From assembly GCA_004794655.1 (NCBI GenBank), contig SMMW01000584.1:918501-982500 (forward strand): 64,000 nt of DNA. Reading direction: 5' to 3'. Source of the DNA: Marisa cornuarietis (Eukaryota; Mollusca; Gastropoda; Architaenioglossa; Ampullariidae). The notes beneath the pieces are model-generated. The model ran no database searches. It had not been told where the DNA came from and was given only the letters and a program-made list of their open reading frames with translations. Below are positions 1-12,185 of this stretch, one piece after another (within the stretch, counting starts at the first letter, position 1; every line of letters starts with the position of its first letter). Made by a program: the position numbers and the translations under genes.

Positions 1-2050
1 CGCAGACTGGCAGGGAAGTTCTTATATGCCAGAACTTTTAGACACCACTCTTTAAAAATCGTATTAGGCAAAATGGGCGAAAGAAGGTACAGTGCACCCG
101 ACCATTTGCCGGAATCTGAGTGGAGCCCGTCAGGCAGACAGACAGTAGCAAGGAACACGAGAATCCGGCATTTTGATGAATCGTCTGCCCCTGAATAGCG
201 TCTCATCCTTACATAGCCCTCTATATCGTCACACTGATAACTAAATCTGACATGAAACAAAGCCCTACCTGTTCCTCCGTAATCTTCTCTTTAAAAGAAT
301 ATATTATTTTGTGATAATTTCGAGGTAATAAACTATTGGATGATAAAAAAAGAAATTATTTAGAAGCTATCTAATATCATGTCTCCTCATTTTTTTAACA
401 TAGTCACACATTCATCCCACGTTGGCCACATAAAATAAGTGAAAACATGTTCTGTTTTATACCTATTCTGACATTTTGTAAATGTCTTGCGGTTTTCATT
501 TTATATTAAACAATAAGTGATCTGGGATTGCTAGCAAAACAACTTGCGTGAATATTGTGACTCTATTACAAGCTGAGGGGAAGTCGAGACAACGACCGAG
601 CCGTTCCAGCAGGGCCTACTGGGCTACGCTGTTGTGCGGGTTGCTGGCTGGGTTGACGTGTTTGCGCGCGGTGCAGGGAAAACCTATGTCGCTTGGCCAA
701 CAACCGCATTGATCTACTCGACTAGACCATGTCGTCCTACCCGCAGAACAGGCAAGAACAAGTGACAGGACCTGCGCTACGGGCCGGGGATTGGGTGGAA
801 CAAACTTGTTGCCGCAGCCTTTGAGAATCTGGATGCCTCCATCACTCCCACCCCCCTCCTAATCTCCATACCTTCCTTTCTGTCCTCCACCCACCTACCC
901 CCAAATCTCTAGATAATAGTTGTGATGGTGGCTGTGGTGGTGGTTATTAATGGCAGTGACGATGTTGGGTCTCGTGGGGCTTTCAGTACAAGAGAGGGAT
1001 CGAGGGAGGGTGAGCGCGGGGGTGGGATGAAAGAAGAGGGGTGTACCTGATGGATGCTGCACATCAAGGTGGGGTTGCGGAGTGACTCGTGACCCTGATG
1101 GACAAGGTCAGCGCTCAGACCCTTACGCTTGTTTGGTGTCGTGTGAAAACAGGTCTGTCCAGACGAGCAAGAACCACTCAGCCCAGCGGCCCGGGCCGTC
1201 AAGCAAGGGGAGGGGTTGGTTGCAAGGTGGGTGATGGGGATGGCGGCGGGAGGGATCGCCGCGACAAACTAGGACGATCAACTCAATGATGTTCCCCCAC
1301 CACTTCCCCACTGAAATTGCCACTGCGATCGCTAGCCTCAGGGGTTGCAGCTCAGCAAGATTTCTAGAGCTCAAGGTTCTTTCAGGACCATCCCTTGCAC
1401 CACCACCATTTCATCGCCAAACGACCCCCTCCGCATGCTCTTAACACCAATCCCACTGACCTCCAGATGTTTTTCTAACGCGCTGATGTTCTTCCCCTCA
1501 TCCTCCTCCTTTCCCTTTGAATGTTCGTCACAAACGTTGGGAGAGTTGGGCTGCCAAGATGGCGTCTGAATACAGCAGGACCTTTTTGCAAGGAACCTTC
1601 TGGAGGAGTTGCTTGCTTGCAATCACAAAATACCGGGCCATAAGTAGCAAGTCTTCTTTCAGAACTGGTCGAGAAAAATCTAGTTTAGATGATCACCATA
1701 ATTCGTATCGCGGTGGGTGGGGGAGGTCAGGAACTCTCTTTTTACATGCGAAGCAGCTGTGTCCTGGCCCCATCCCTACGCACTGGTCAAACAGCACAGC
1801 AGAATTTAAATTTTAAGTCGGGCTACGTCAGAATGTCATTCCTATCCGTCAAAACCTCAACCTTTTTTTCTCAGGAGGAAGCAGTATTTCACGGATATCA
1901 ATTAACGGTAACCTCAAACAAATGCCCCCGTGGAAATCTGTTACATCCGCCTTATCAAGCCACAACCAAAAAATCAGCACATCATCGGGCACTGTTGTCT
2001 CCACATATAGCTCGCGGTTACCACAAGTCTTTATCGACGTTAAGTGAAAC
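1..2050. other. Gene-free sequence, left end
   Basis: No coding exon, RNA gene or mobile element is recognisable here on either strand. Short open frames exist but have no protein-like composition, and most are antisense to one another. The DNA is AT-rich up to about 540 and then CpG-rich and GC-richer, with a C-rich tract near 840-905. It is best read as intergenic or intronic sequence. Confidence 0.6.
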
Positions 2051-2125
2051 CGGAAAGGAGGGCCAAGTTTCTAACCGGAAATGGCGTGTCGCCAGGGCAA
2101 AGCACTTCCGGACGTTGGTTTCTCA

Positions 2126-2139
2126 GTTGCCGTAGCAAC
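2126..2139. promoter_or_regulatory. X-box (RFX transcription factor site)
   Basis: The 14 bases GTTGCCGTAGCAAC match the RFX X-box consensus GTNRCC-(1-3)-RGYAAC at every position, with a 2-base spacer. ETS-like ACTTCCGG lies about 15 bases upstream and CCGGAAATGGCG lies further upstream. RFX sites of this kind sit in promoters of ciliary genes in animals. The match is seen directly; the regulatory role is inferred. A possible first exon follows at 2171-2239. Confidence 0.5.
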
Positions 2140-2170
2140 TGTGCTGCTTACTTTCCGAGGTCGTTGACAG

Positions 2171-2239
2171 ATGCAAAGGAAAGGCTGGACGATTTCTTGG
2201 CGTGGTATCGTCTGGCTTACAAACGCCGCGGCTGCCGGT
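2171..2239 (+). CDS. Possible first coding exon downstream of an X-box
   Basis: An ATG at 2171 opens 22 codons plus one base (starting MQRKGWTISWRG and ending in a short alanine run), followed by a strong donor-like GTGAGT at 2240. The X-box and ETS-like sites immediately upstream make a promoter plausible. Against it, the start context is weak (C at -3), the peptide matches nothing I know, no partner exon is recognisable downstream, and CpG does not fall after it as it does in PUS3. Treat as a candidate only. Confidence 0.15.
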
Positions 2240-2652
2240 GAGTACACAGGCCGGCACTACTCGTCCCAGTCCCTACTCTCGCTGTCTCGGACGGAAGTCA
2301 GTGTGAAAGTGAAGTAAGTATAGCGTCACATGACTTGGGTGCGCGTCCGTTGCGAAGGTCGAGGTCTGAAAGAAGTTTCTGGTAAAAAGGATGCGCCGAA
2401 CCATTGAAAGGCATTCTGTCAAGTAACAATAGAACCAAGAAATGTAGGGTACGCAGGCCGTGAAAAGGAAACTGCCCAAATCCTGGTCGGTTCTCAGAAA
2501 CGTGGCCTTTTGAGAGCCCTAAATAGGGACCCAAGGCATCCCGTAAGATGGGTTTCCAAATGGAGGCTGCCGGGAATCCGGTCCACCACAAAAGTGATAC
2601 CGAAACAAACATCAAACATAATTAGAACTAAAAATTCCTCATTTTTGAGACG

Positions 2653-2655
<3 letters not shown>

Positions 2656-2712
<57 letters not shown>
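2656..2712. repeat. (TG)n microsatellite
   Basis: An almost uninterrupted TG tract of about 57 bases. Imperfect TG/TGTA-rich sequence follows to about 3320. Long Cys-Val or Thr-His reading frames across it are artefacts of the repeat. Confidence 0.98.
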
Positions 2713-2713
<1 letters not shown>

Positions 2714-3940
2714 CCTCTTTTTATTTTTGCGTGTTTGCCAGTGTGTGAATGCACGCATGCGTGAGCGGTATATGCTTGTGTATGTGTGCACGTGCATCTG
2801 TATATGTTGTACGCTGGTGTTTCTTCATGTGCATCTGTGTGTGTGATTTTTAATAACAATGCAGTGTGTGTGTGTGTGTTTGTGTGGTTTAATGATAGTG
2901 CAGTGCTTGTTTGTGTGTGTGATTTAATGACAGTGCAGTGTGTGCGTGGGTGCGTGTTAGTTATTTTAACGACAGTCCGGCCTGCTGCAGTGGTTTGACC
3001 TGAGCGTGGTGTGTGTTTGTCACCCACAGAAACGGTGTCACGTTCACCAAAGTTCTCACTTCCTTTGTCGCAGCCTCCATTCACACGTCCCGCGCTCAGC
3101 GCTGCTGACAAACTGAAAAAACATGCCAAATCCCTACCCGGTACCATTTAACTGCACATCCTTTACAGCACCTGTCTTGTTTCGTATCATAAAGTGTGTC
3201 ATTTTGCAAGTGAGCGTGTTTGTGTTTGTATGTTTGCGTGTGTGTGTTGGGGGATTTGCTATGTGCGTGTGCGACTTACGACATCTTTTCAATTGTCGTA
3301 CGTGTGTCTAAGAGGCTGTCTGATCGTTTCTTATCAAGAACTATACTTAACTTTTATATAATGAGATTTCATCAGCAGCAACATCGTCTTTGTTGTTGTC
3401 GGAGCCATCGTCATCTGCTATATTCCTCGGTCCTTGCTCCTTGAAAAAACTTTCATCGCTCCCCTAGTCTATAAACTCTTTTCTATCCCATACCCACACC
3501 TTATCCTCTCTACTTCATCCTATCCCATTTGTTCACCACCACCACCCCTCCCATACCACAACTACCCGTCTGTGCTCTGCTCCATACCAGCTCTAACCCA
3601 TCTCATACCTCTATGCCCACCTCAGACTAGCTCGAGTCAGCTCTACTCACCTGAGACTAGTTTCATTCCAGACCAGCTCTACCCTACACCATGCCATTTG
3701 TAACAGACTATGTTTACCACGCCCCCTTAGCACCATAGCTGTTTTTGTCTTTATAAGAAACGTTCTGAGGTTTTTTTGTAAGTCGTCGGGTCCTGGATCA
3801 TATTTTCTCTCTCTTTCTCTCTCTCTCTCTGTCCCTTAACTGCAACCGGTCGCTCGGGGACCATGAAGAGATGCAGCAATGGTGAAGGTGTGCCAGTTGG
3901 ACCTATTCTGCGCCCTGTTCGGTAGGGCTCTCATCTGGCT
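2713..3940. other. Gene-free, TG-rich then pyrimidine-rich sequence
   Basis: Degenerate TG-rich sequence up to about 3320 is followed by a C/T-biased stretch (about 3480-3700). That stretch contains loosely repeated words such as CAGCTCTACYC and ACCTSAGACTAG, suggesting an old tandem repeat. A short (CT)n run lies near 3808-3830. No exon or RNA gene is seen. Confidence 0.55.
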
Positions 3941-3949
3941 GCCTGTCTA

Positions 3950-5430
3950 CTTCTTGATGTTTTTTAACCACCATTTCTTCTGTTTAACTCGTCGACGTCC
4001 TACGACATGCACGAACCAAACCAGTTTTCCCCACTTGACGGTGGCCAGCAGAGGCTCCTGGGGACCGACCAGCGCCGCGACCGCATTGCGAACAAATTCG
4101 CTTGTTTTCTGTTTCCTGTAGGAGATTCGGAGCAGTCCCCGGAAGCATTTCATCTCGAATGCCTGAATCTTCCTCTATGTTTCGGTCACCAGGGTCCACG
4201 TTTCACAGCCGTGCAGTATGATGGGAACGACCAGGGACTTGTATAGCTTGAATTTTATACTCCCCTTGTCCCAGATCTTGTTCAACCTCGCCCCTGTTGC
4301 AGTCGCTGCTGCTATTCTTTGACGAATTTCTGCCACGCAACTGCCATCCTTAGAAAGGGTCGCACCCAGGTACTTGAAACTCTGTACCTCCTCAAGCTGC
4401 ATGCCTTTAAATGAATGTTTTCTTTTAGTTATCCGACAGTGTTAACTCATCATTGCCTCCTGCCATCACATCGATGTCGTCAGAAAAGCGAAGGTTGCTT
4501 AGCGGTCTTCCTACGATGGACACGGTGGTGTGGTGTGGTGTTCATGCAGCGTATTTCGCATGATTTTCTCAATATAGATGTTGAAAAGCACTGGGGACAA
4601 ATTTCCGCCTTGGCGGACTCTCAGCATCGTAGCAAAGGGCGCTCCCACTATGCCATTGAGCAGCACAGAGCTCCTTCAACTGGCGTAGAGCGACCAGATG
4701 GTTGGGACTATGCTCTCTTCTCTTTTGAATTTTCACATCACGTGCCACAGCCTCTCATGCTAGATTCTGTCGAAAGCCTACTTGAAGTCAATAAAATTAT
4801 GGTACAAATCTTTACCGTGTTTAAGGTATTTTTCGTCGGGATGCGGCTGTTGAAGATTTATTCAATCGTGCTCCTTTCGGATTTGAAACCGAACTGGTCC
4901 TCCGCCGTCCGTGTGAGACAATTCTGTATCGCCTCCATTATAACGCCTTAGGTAATTGATTAGACTTATCGGCCGGTAGTTCACTCACTACCTTTGGTTC
5001 CCCTTTTCGGCAGGTGTATGACCAGGGATTGCGTCTATTCATTTGGCCACTGCATGGTCTCCCAAATTTTGTGAGACATGTCAGTGAGTTCCTTAGCTGT
5101 CTCTTCCACTCCACATTTGACCAACTCCGCTGGGTCATTGTCAAACCTGGAGACTTCCAACTCTTCAGGCTGTGGATGGCCCGTTCGACATTCTCTCATA
5201 ACACCTGCAGGTCTGCAGAGTTTCAGGTTCGTTTTCCGTACCCAGGTCGCCTTGGAGGGTGTCCGGGTCTATCGCCAGCTGAACATTGTATAGGTCAGAG
5301 CAGTGCGCTATTCATCGATCTAGCATACCCTTGTCCTCCGTGGGGAGACTGCCAACGATGTCTTCGATGACAGATGAGTTTGACTGACCCTCATTTGTGA
5401 GGGTTTTGAGTAAGCGAAATGCCTTACTGT
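3950..5430 (-). mobile_element. Decayed non-LTR retrotransposon (LINE) reverse transcriptase fragment
   Basis: Read on the minus strand, this is a LINE reverse transcriptase broken by frameshifts and stops. In order from 5430 downwards I see a linker region, an YRPISL-like block near 4960-4980, DQFGF near 4885, the palm motif A region FIDF(stop)AFDR near 4775-4800 with a stop where Lys is usual and another just after it, motif C as FSDD (usually FADD) near 4465-4485, then the thumb-side block FKYLGATLSKDG near 4350-4380 and the downstream block VGPQEPLLATV near 4050. A few dozen residues are missing between motif C and the thumb block. The family resembles proteins often annotated as endonuclease-reverse transcriptase; I do not assign a clade. 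The endonuclease domain and element ends were not found. It is non-functional. Confidence 0.85.
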
Positions 5431-6402
5431 ACCCCGGCTCATATTATCCTCCTGTTATTCGAAAAACAGTTTTTTGACATTTAAAATTATTTTTTGTCAC
5501 CAAGAAATCCGTCCTGTTCGGCAAAGCGGACATATCTTGTACCTGATCGTTCACGGATGTTTGTGGTCACAAACTTCAGGAAACGCCACTAAGCTTTTCC
5601 GGCACAATTATCTCCGATGTCCTAGCCCGCGGAATTTACTCCCTTTGTTTTGCCCCCTTTCATTTTCTGAAAATACTTCCTTTATTTCCGGCAGCCACTC
5701 AAGCTGTCGACTACTTCAGTGACGTGTATATTTAGATGTCTCAAGATAGACATTACTACATGCACCGGGACTGACGGACTGGGCAGTAGAGCTGACAGAA
5801 CAGCATTGTGAACGCGAGGTCCGTTTCTGCAAGGTGCACGTGCGCCCTCTATCTATAGCTCCACGTCAGGAGCAGTTAATTTCTCCATCACGCGGACAAA
5901 AGAGGAGAAATTTTTGTGTCCTCAGTAGCGAGTCTTCTGGTGTAAACAGTCATAAATAAAAAGGTATGCCATCACGCATACTTTTCTCTATGTGTATGTG
6001 TGTGTTTCTTGATCCTAACCAGATTACATAGTGGAAGTTCGTTTGGAGCTTTTTTATTCTAATGTTTATGTTATCACACGAAAGTAATTACAACAAACAT
6101 TTGGTCAAATTTTGACGACATTTACATCAACGTTATTTTTCTCACCTCACTAACAATGTGTGTGTGGGTATGTATGTATGTGTATGTGTGTATGTGTTTT
6201 TATGTGCATATGTATGTGTGTATGTTATGTATGAGTGTATGTGTGTGCATGTGTGTATGTGTATGTATATCTATGTGTGTGAACGTGTGTTTATGTGTGT
6301 ACATGTGTTTGTGTATGTAGGAGAGAGATATATATATAAGGCAAGAGATAGAGAACAAGTGTGTGTGTGGTTGGGATGGGCTGATTGAGGGTGTATGCAT
6401 GG

Positions 6403-6434
<32 letters not shown>

Positions 6435-7386
6435 AAGAGAGAGAAAGATTAATAAGGTTGTTGAAGAATGGAAAATGAGTTGTTGTCAGCATCACACAAT
6501 TAACTAAGGGGCATGAAGAGTACAGCAATATCGTATCACATGTACAAACATCACTATGAGCAGTAACAGGGTCAACAACACACTGACGTCACGATTGTAC
6601 ATTTACAATGTGAAGGCCTCAACCAGTGGAAGAGTTGGGAACCCAATTTTAATTAAGCGTACCTGTGTACGAACCTGACATGAAGATTTTAATCTCTTTC
6701 TGTGCATGGTGATTTTATATCTCGAGAATGAAAAAAGTAGGTTCACTCAGATTCAAGAAAAAATGTAAAGTTATACCCAATCCTCTCAAAAACAAACCTT
6801 TACTGGGTAACTGACACAAGCACGGTGCTCGCGTCGAACATTACTCCAGTTCAGCTGCTCATGGCGTGAATCGTAATTTCAAACTATCAGTTTGAATTAT
6901 CTCGACAGGTTCGCAAACTTGGCTGGAGGGCAGCGATGGTAGAAGGACTTCAGCATCTAGTTAACTGGTAAAGTAACAGAGTCGCAACAATGCCCGTTCA
7001 TAGGCGCTTTTTTAAGTGGCTGGTAAAGCCCCGTTGACTTTAAATTATTTTATGACTGCCCTTTGCTGTGACTATTAATTTGGTTAGTCGGATGATGTCT
7101 GGGAAAAGCCGCGCGCCGGTTGACCTCGCCTAGTGGTGAATGCAGTGCGAGAAGCCACGTGCAAAAACGACTGACGGGTGCTGAGTGAAGATGGTGTCAC
7201 ATCATCATAATGCTGGTCAGACTGCGAGCTGGGGTGTGTGCATCTTGTGGCATGTCTACATGTATGTGCATGTACGTCGGCGCGCGTCTGGTCTGTGCGC
7301 CCGCGTCTTTGTATCGGTGCGTATGTGTGGATATGTGTGTGTTTGTATGCAAATGCGTGTGAGAATATAGGTGAGGTGGTGGGTGA

Positions 7387-7387
<1 letters not shown>
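5431..7387. other. Gene-free sequence with TATG/TG-rich repeat
   Basis: No exon is recognised. From about 6155 to 6450 the sequence is a complex simple repeat of TGTATG and TG units ending in a perfect (GT) run (6403-6422) directly followed by a (GA) run to about 6449. The remainder shows no structure I can name. Confidence 0.6.

Positions 7388-7447
<60 letters not shown>
7388..7447. repeat. (TG)n microsatellite
   Basis: A perfect TG tract of 60 bases. Reading frames across it are spurious Cys-Val or His-Thr runs. Confidence 0.98.
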
Positions 7448-7448
<1 letters not shown>

Positions 7449-9700
7449 CTTTACCCCACGAGTGTGTGCGCTCTCGTTGCAGTCGTTTCAAGTGCACGGG
7501 TCTTTGTCCGCATCAGTTTCAAATGGATGTTGGACAATAAATGTAACTAAAGGCTTAACTCACTTCCGGAGAATTTAATTTGCACCCACGTTTTTAAGAA
7601 CCCATCTACCATGAGAGCTGCCCGTCCTTGGTATCGTGGTTTCCGTTTTCATATTTAATTTCCGTGTCGCTTCTTGTCCCGAAGTGGTGCTTGGGCTGGA
7701 GGGGGAGGCGGAGGAAGAAAGGGTATGGGTGGCGGGATTGTGCGTGAAGCTACGAAACTGACGGGCTTTGGCAAGACACCCCCACCCCTACCACCACCAC
7801 CCCACCACTCACGGGTGTGAAATACAGAATTAATGTCTTCGGTAATAGGACATAAAAAGTAGAATAAAATAATAAATACGTTTAAAATCTCCAGGTATCT
7901 TCATTCCTTTGACGGCTTTCTATACTTGGAAACACGCAGCTGGAAAGGCTATGTGAAGAGATCATTTTTAGTACGAGAATAATGTAACGTTTTTCTGAAT
8001 TCCTGAAACGCAGTTCCGATAACTCCCGCCAGAAACGATGTTCACGTTGCCGTGACGTCCACCCGTGCACGCAAAACAATGCGGCAAATAAAGTCCAAGA
8101 CCCAGAGAAAGCATACCCATAAAAGAAATATACCCTAGATGATCGCCAGGGGGCGGCCCTTTTGTGAGGGTCAAAGGTCGGTCGTGGGCCTGTACGACGT
8201 GATACATTACCGTCACGATCTCTTATAAAATGTGACCTGCCGACATTTCCTTAGTGGGGTTTTCTTTTTTTTTTTGGGGGGGGGGGGTGGGGGGATCCGA
8301 CAGAACGCCGTGACACTGCACCCTTGAGGGTCGTCGCGATTGCACCATGATGGCATCGACTCCTCTCACCCCCTCTTGACGGGTCAGGCGGCCGGTTGAC
8401 GACGAAACCTGGTCGACTCTGTCGATTTCTCGCTTTCCTCGCCATCTCATCGTCCAGTGGTACAGAGAGGGTGAGATTAGGTGCGGTGGAACTGGGGTGG
8501 TGGGTTGATGAATTCCATCTTAGTTTTGTGATGGAGTGTTTGTATCAATGCAATAGAACATGAGAGCTTCGTGTCTGCTCTTGGACACGCCGCATCCTAC
8601 AATCTGCGGATGGGGTTGGTGTTAAAAAACAACCTGTTTAGACCCCTCGCAAATGTCCAATACTCTGCAAAGTATCAATGCCCTGTCAAGAGTTCCATAC
8701 CCAATCAAGAAAGCTACTACGTTTCATTCTCGGAATACTTCCATTAAAGCAACCAAAGTTTAAACCAAGACTTCTTCTGAATTTCCCAACATCATTTCGC
8801 AAATATAGTCAGTGGTATCGGTATATTACTCCTTTCCCTCCTTCACTAACATTCGCCCCTCCCCAACCCACCTGATCTTCCTTGTTCGCTAAGGTCAGCT
8901 TACCTCAGTTCCGTTAACCCTTGAGAACTATGTCATAGGGAATTTTCACCCTTTCTTAAAGTTTACTTTCTGCTCCTAAGTGGATCGAGGGCTGAAAGTG
9001 TTTGGGGTGTTGGCTACGGGGAAAAATGTAGAATGAGGAGCAGAGGCGATTGAGGGTAAGTAGATGAAACAGGGGTTTTGTTTCAGTTTCAAATCTGTAT
9101 GCACTTTCTTCGTCGTTCTGTAATCGGTGCAGTGGTGGATGCCTTCTAGTGTGCTTATCGGTTTGGAAGCTTTTTGCAAAACTGGATGCCTGCTTCTTAG
9201 TCGACTGTGCCATTTGTATGGGATCTTATGCTGCCATGACATGCGATTTGGTTTCTAATGTTTTGCTGCTTTGTTGTTCTTTTTCTCTTTCGGGTAAAGA
9301 ACAGTTCTTGGCCTATCTTTTCCAATTGCTTTTTATTCGGCTATTTCTTTCTCTTGTTAAGTAACAAGGAACTTAATAAGGCACCTCAAAGACAATACAA
9401 TTTGTCGTCTCGGGCAAAGTGTGTGTCAAATTCTGCCGGCAACTGTAAGATGACTTCCGAAGATTCGACTAAGAGCAAATTTAGGATTTGACGATGAGAT
9501 CAGATCCATCGTTTGAACAAATTGAGATCCACGATTTCGAGAGGATGGAGTGGAGGAATGGGGGGGGGGGTGTGGAGCTGACGGTGCTCGTGTGGGATCC
9601 ATCTGTAAAGACAGAATGAAATACACAATGTATTTTTACTGAAATAAGTAATTTTCCTAGAGTTATCTCTCACGAACACAGGCGTGAAAGTGATCAAGCC

Positions 9701-9701
<1 letters not shown>
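7448..9701. other. Gene-free sequence with a T-tract/G-tract junction
   Basis: No coding exon or RNA gene is visible. The notable feature is an 11-base T run (8265-8275) directly joined to a 12-base G run (8276-8287), then more G. A second G run of about 11 lies near 9560. The rest is ordinary CpG-containing sequence. Confidence 0.55.

Positions 9702-9764
<63 letters not shown>
9702..9764. repeat. (ATC)n microsatellite
   Basis: Twenty-one perfect ATC units. The poly-Met or poly-Ile frames through it are not genes. Confidence 0.98.
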
Positions 9765-9767
<3 letters not shown>

Positions 9768-11803
9768 TTACTCTTTTATCTTCGACGTCACATATTACAA
9801 ACAATTAGATGCGATCTAGCTACAGTACTACAACACCTCCTTCAGGTCAGTAACTTACACGATGCATGTGGGATGGAAGGGTGCAAGGTTGTGTAACAAA
9901 GCCTTTCAGGCAAGGAGTGATGTGACACATGTTGATGCCTTGTCTCATCTGCAAGACACATCAGGAAATAAGGGTGCAAAAGGCTACTTGTTTCACCCCC
10001 GCACGACAACGTCACATGTCAGTCCTCTACGTTCTTTTCTGTGCCACTAAAAGGCAAGAGAAAAAAGAACAAATTAATTAACTTTCATTACTGACATCCC
10101 CGTCAAGTTCCCTCCCCCTTCCTTCACTACCCCCTTCTCTTCCGCCTCAGTCTTCACTGTGAGCGGAAGTGACCCTTGGGAGAGAACAGAAGGAAGGCGA
10201 ATTGGCCAAATACACCTGGGACTTGAAGGCAAACATTTACCGGGCTGGTACAAGGCACCCGTTTAGCCAGGTTAAACAGGGTGTATGTACACCCGCATGT
10301 CGGCCCAAAGAGAACACATCCTATAGGCATGCCGTGGTGATCCGCTAATGATCTCCCCTTTAAAGTTAAACTTTCGGGACATCGTCTGCGTCTGGAGCAG
10401 CGCGCCGCCGTCTAGTCACGGGTCTGTCATCGATGATGTGAACTTTTTTCTCTCTTTCCCCTCCCCGTCCGCTGTCTTCTTTTGTAAGGTTCAGCATTTT
10501 TCTTGGGGGTGAGGGGGAACGAGAAGGAACATGCAGCACGACATGTGTCGCAAAAATGTTAACATCGTAGAAATATTTTGCTGGATGTTGGCGAGCGTAA
10601 GTCGAAATTATTACACATCGAAAAATTTCTTTTTAACTGTCATTCAGTCCCATAAGATAGTTGTTAAATTCTCCGTCTCAAACCTCACCCCCATCTCTCT
10701 CTTGTGTGGAGGAAGTGGGTGTGTATTGCAAAATATTACAATTCACAGTCTTAAAAAAAATGGCGATATTTGACGATGCCGTGTACAAATGGCAGGATCA
10801 TCAGTCATTATAATGGGTCCTCGTCTGTTGCTGTCGTAAGACCTTGTGGTGTAACCGAGCCTGGTGCTGGGAGCCACATCTCGCGCCAGTTTGCTCACCT
10901 TGCTTTGTCGATATTGTCAACATCGGACTATCGTTTTAAGCTTCGCGCGCGCGTCCTAACAATGTATGTATTCTTTGTCCTTTCAGGTAGGATCGAGCGT
11001 GCACAACACGTGTGTAGCCGAGATGCTGCAGTGTTTCGACCATAGAGACACCAGAAAGAAGCAAGTAAATAACTCGAAATTAAGACAACAGCCTAAACAA
11101 AAATATAATAAAATAAGTATGGTCTATTAATTCATCGAGAAATTATTAACAGCTTAACACATATTCCGTTACCATATTGACAGATAAGCAGAGGGTTAAA
11201 GAGAGGGCGAGCAAAGTTTTTTTTATTGCTGCAAAACTGACACTAAACATACAAGGGTAATAGCATCGAATCAACAACGGGCGTGCCAGGAAACAACAAT
11301 TGCAACGACAAGAAACGAGAAAGTGTGGTGTGGAGAGTAGGGAAGGGGATAGGAAGCAAAATGCCCCACAGACTTGAAAGGGAAAGAAAACTCCGATCTG
11401 TCGTGCGTCTGCTCGCCAGTCAGCGTGCCCCCCGCACGTGGAGTAGCCGTGCAAACGAGAAGCTAAACTTCTCGGGTACACGTCTACCCGTGATGTTTCG
11501 CAGGTATTTCGAGGGAATCGCCAACCTGTTGGTCTGGACGTTTTTCCCACCCGAAGTCAAGCTGTAGACAGGGCGGTCTTCAAACACAGACAAAGTCTCG
11601 CGCACAGGAAGTAAGGATCAACACAACCTCGTTTTCTCCGCTAAACTATTTTCAGTGTTCCCTACAAACACCATCGCTTCCCTCCTTCCCTCCTCTCACT
11701 TCTGTGTGTGTGTGTGTGTGTGAAAAGCGACTATTCGTTTTCAGTTTTGTGTTTGCCAACGCAAGACTTTGTATGAGTATGCACGTGTGTATGTATCAGT
11801 GTT

Positions 11804-11805
<2 letters not shown>
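9765..11805. other. Gene-free sequence
   Basis: Several frames of 60-130 codons are open here on both strands, but they overlap each other antisense, have no recognisable domain and no supporting splice pattern. A short palindrome (GGTGTATGTACACCC near 10280) is present. I see no gene. Confidence 0.55.

Positions 11806-11867
<62 letters not shown>
11806..11867. repeat. (TG)n microsatellite
   Basis: A TG tract of about 62 bases with no interruption. Confidence 0.98.
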
Positions 11868-11869
<2 letters not shown>

Positions 11870-12144
11870 TTTAATGAGGTTTGGTGAGTACTGGTGTGTG
11901 GGGAAAGGGGAGTTGTAAGGGTGTGGGGTTGGGAGATGGAACTTATGGTACATATATTTATGATTGCTTTCTTTTTCCACCAAAGCTTCTTCTCTGTTTT
12001 ATGTCTCACAATCGCCACTCATTGACAATAAAGTCGGCTTTAATGCTGTCTGTAACTTTTTCCTTATAAAGGAGAAAAGAAAGAAGTCACAAAAATGGAG
12101 GCATCCCCTAATAAAACTGCCACCCTACCTCTGCCATTCTCATC

Positions 12145-12185
12145 ACGACGACGACGACATTTGATGATGATGATGATGATGATGA
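12145..12185. repeat. Compound (ACG)n-(ATG)n microsatellite
   Basis: About four ACG units (12145-12158) are followed within a few bases by about eight ATG/TGA units (12162-12185). The two motifs differ only by C/T at the CpG. Confidence 0.85.

Noticed and set aside
2494..3147. 217-codon minus-strand open frame
   Set aside because: It runs through the TG microsatellite (poly Thr-His) and has no recognisable domain; open because of repeat composition.
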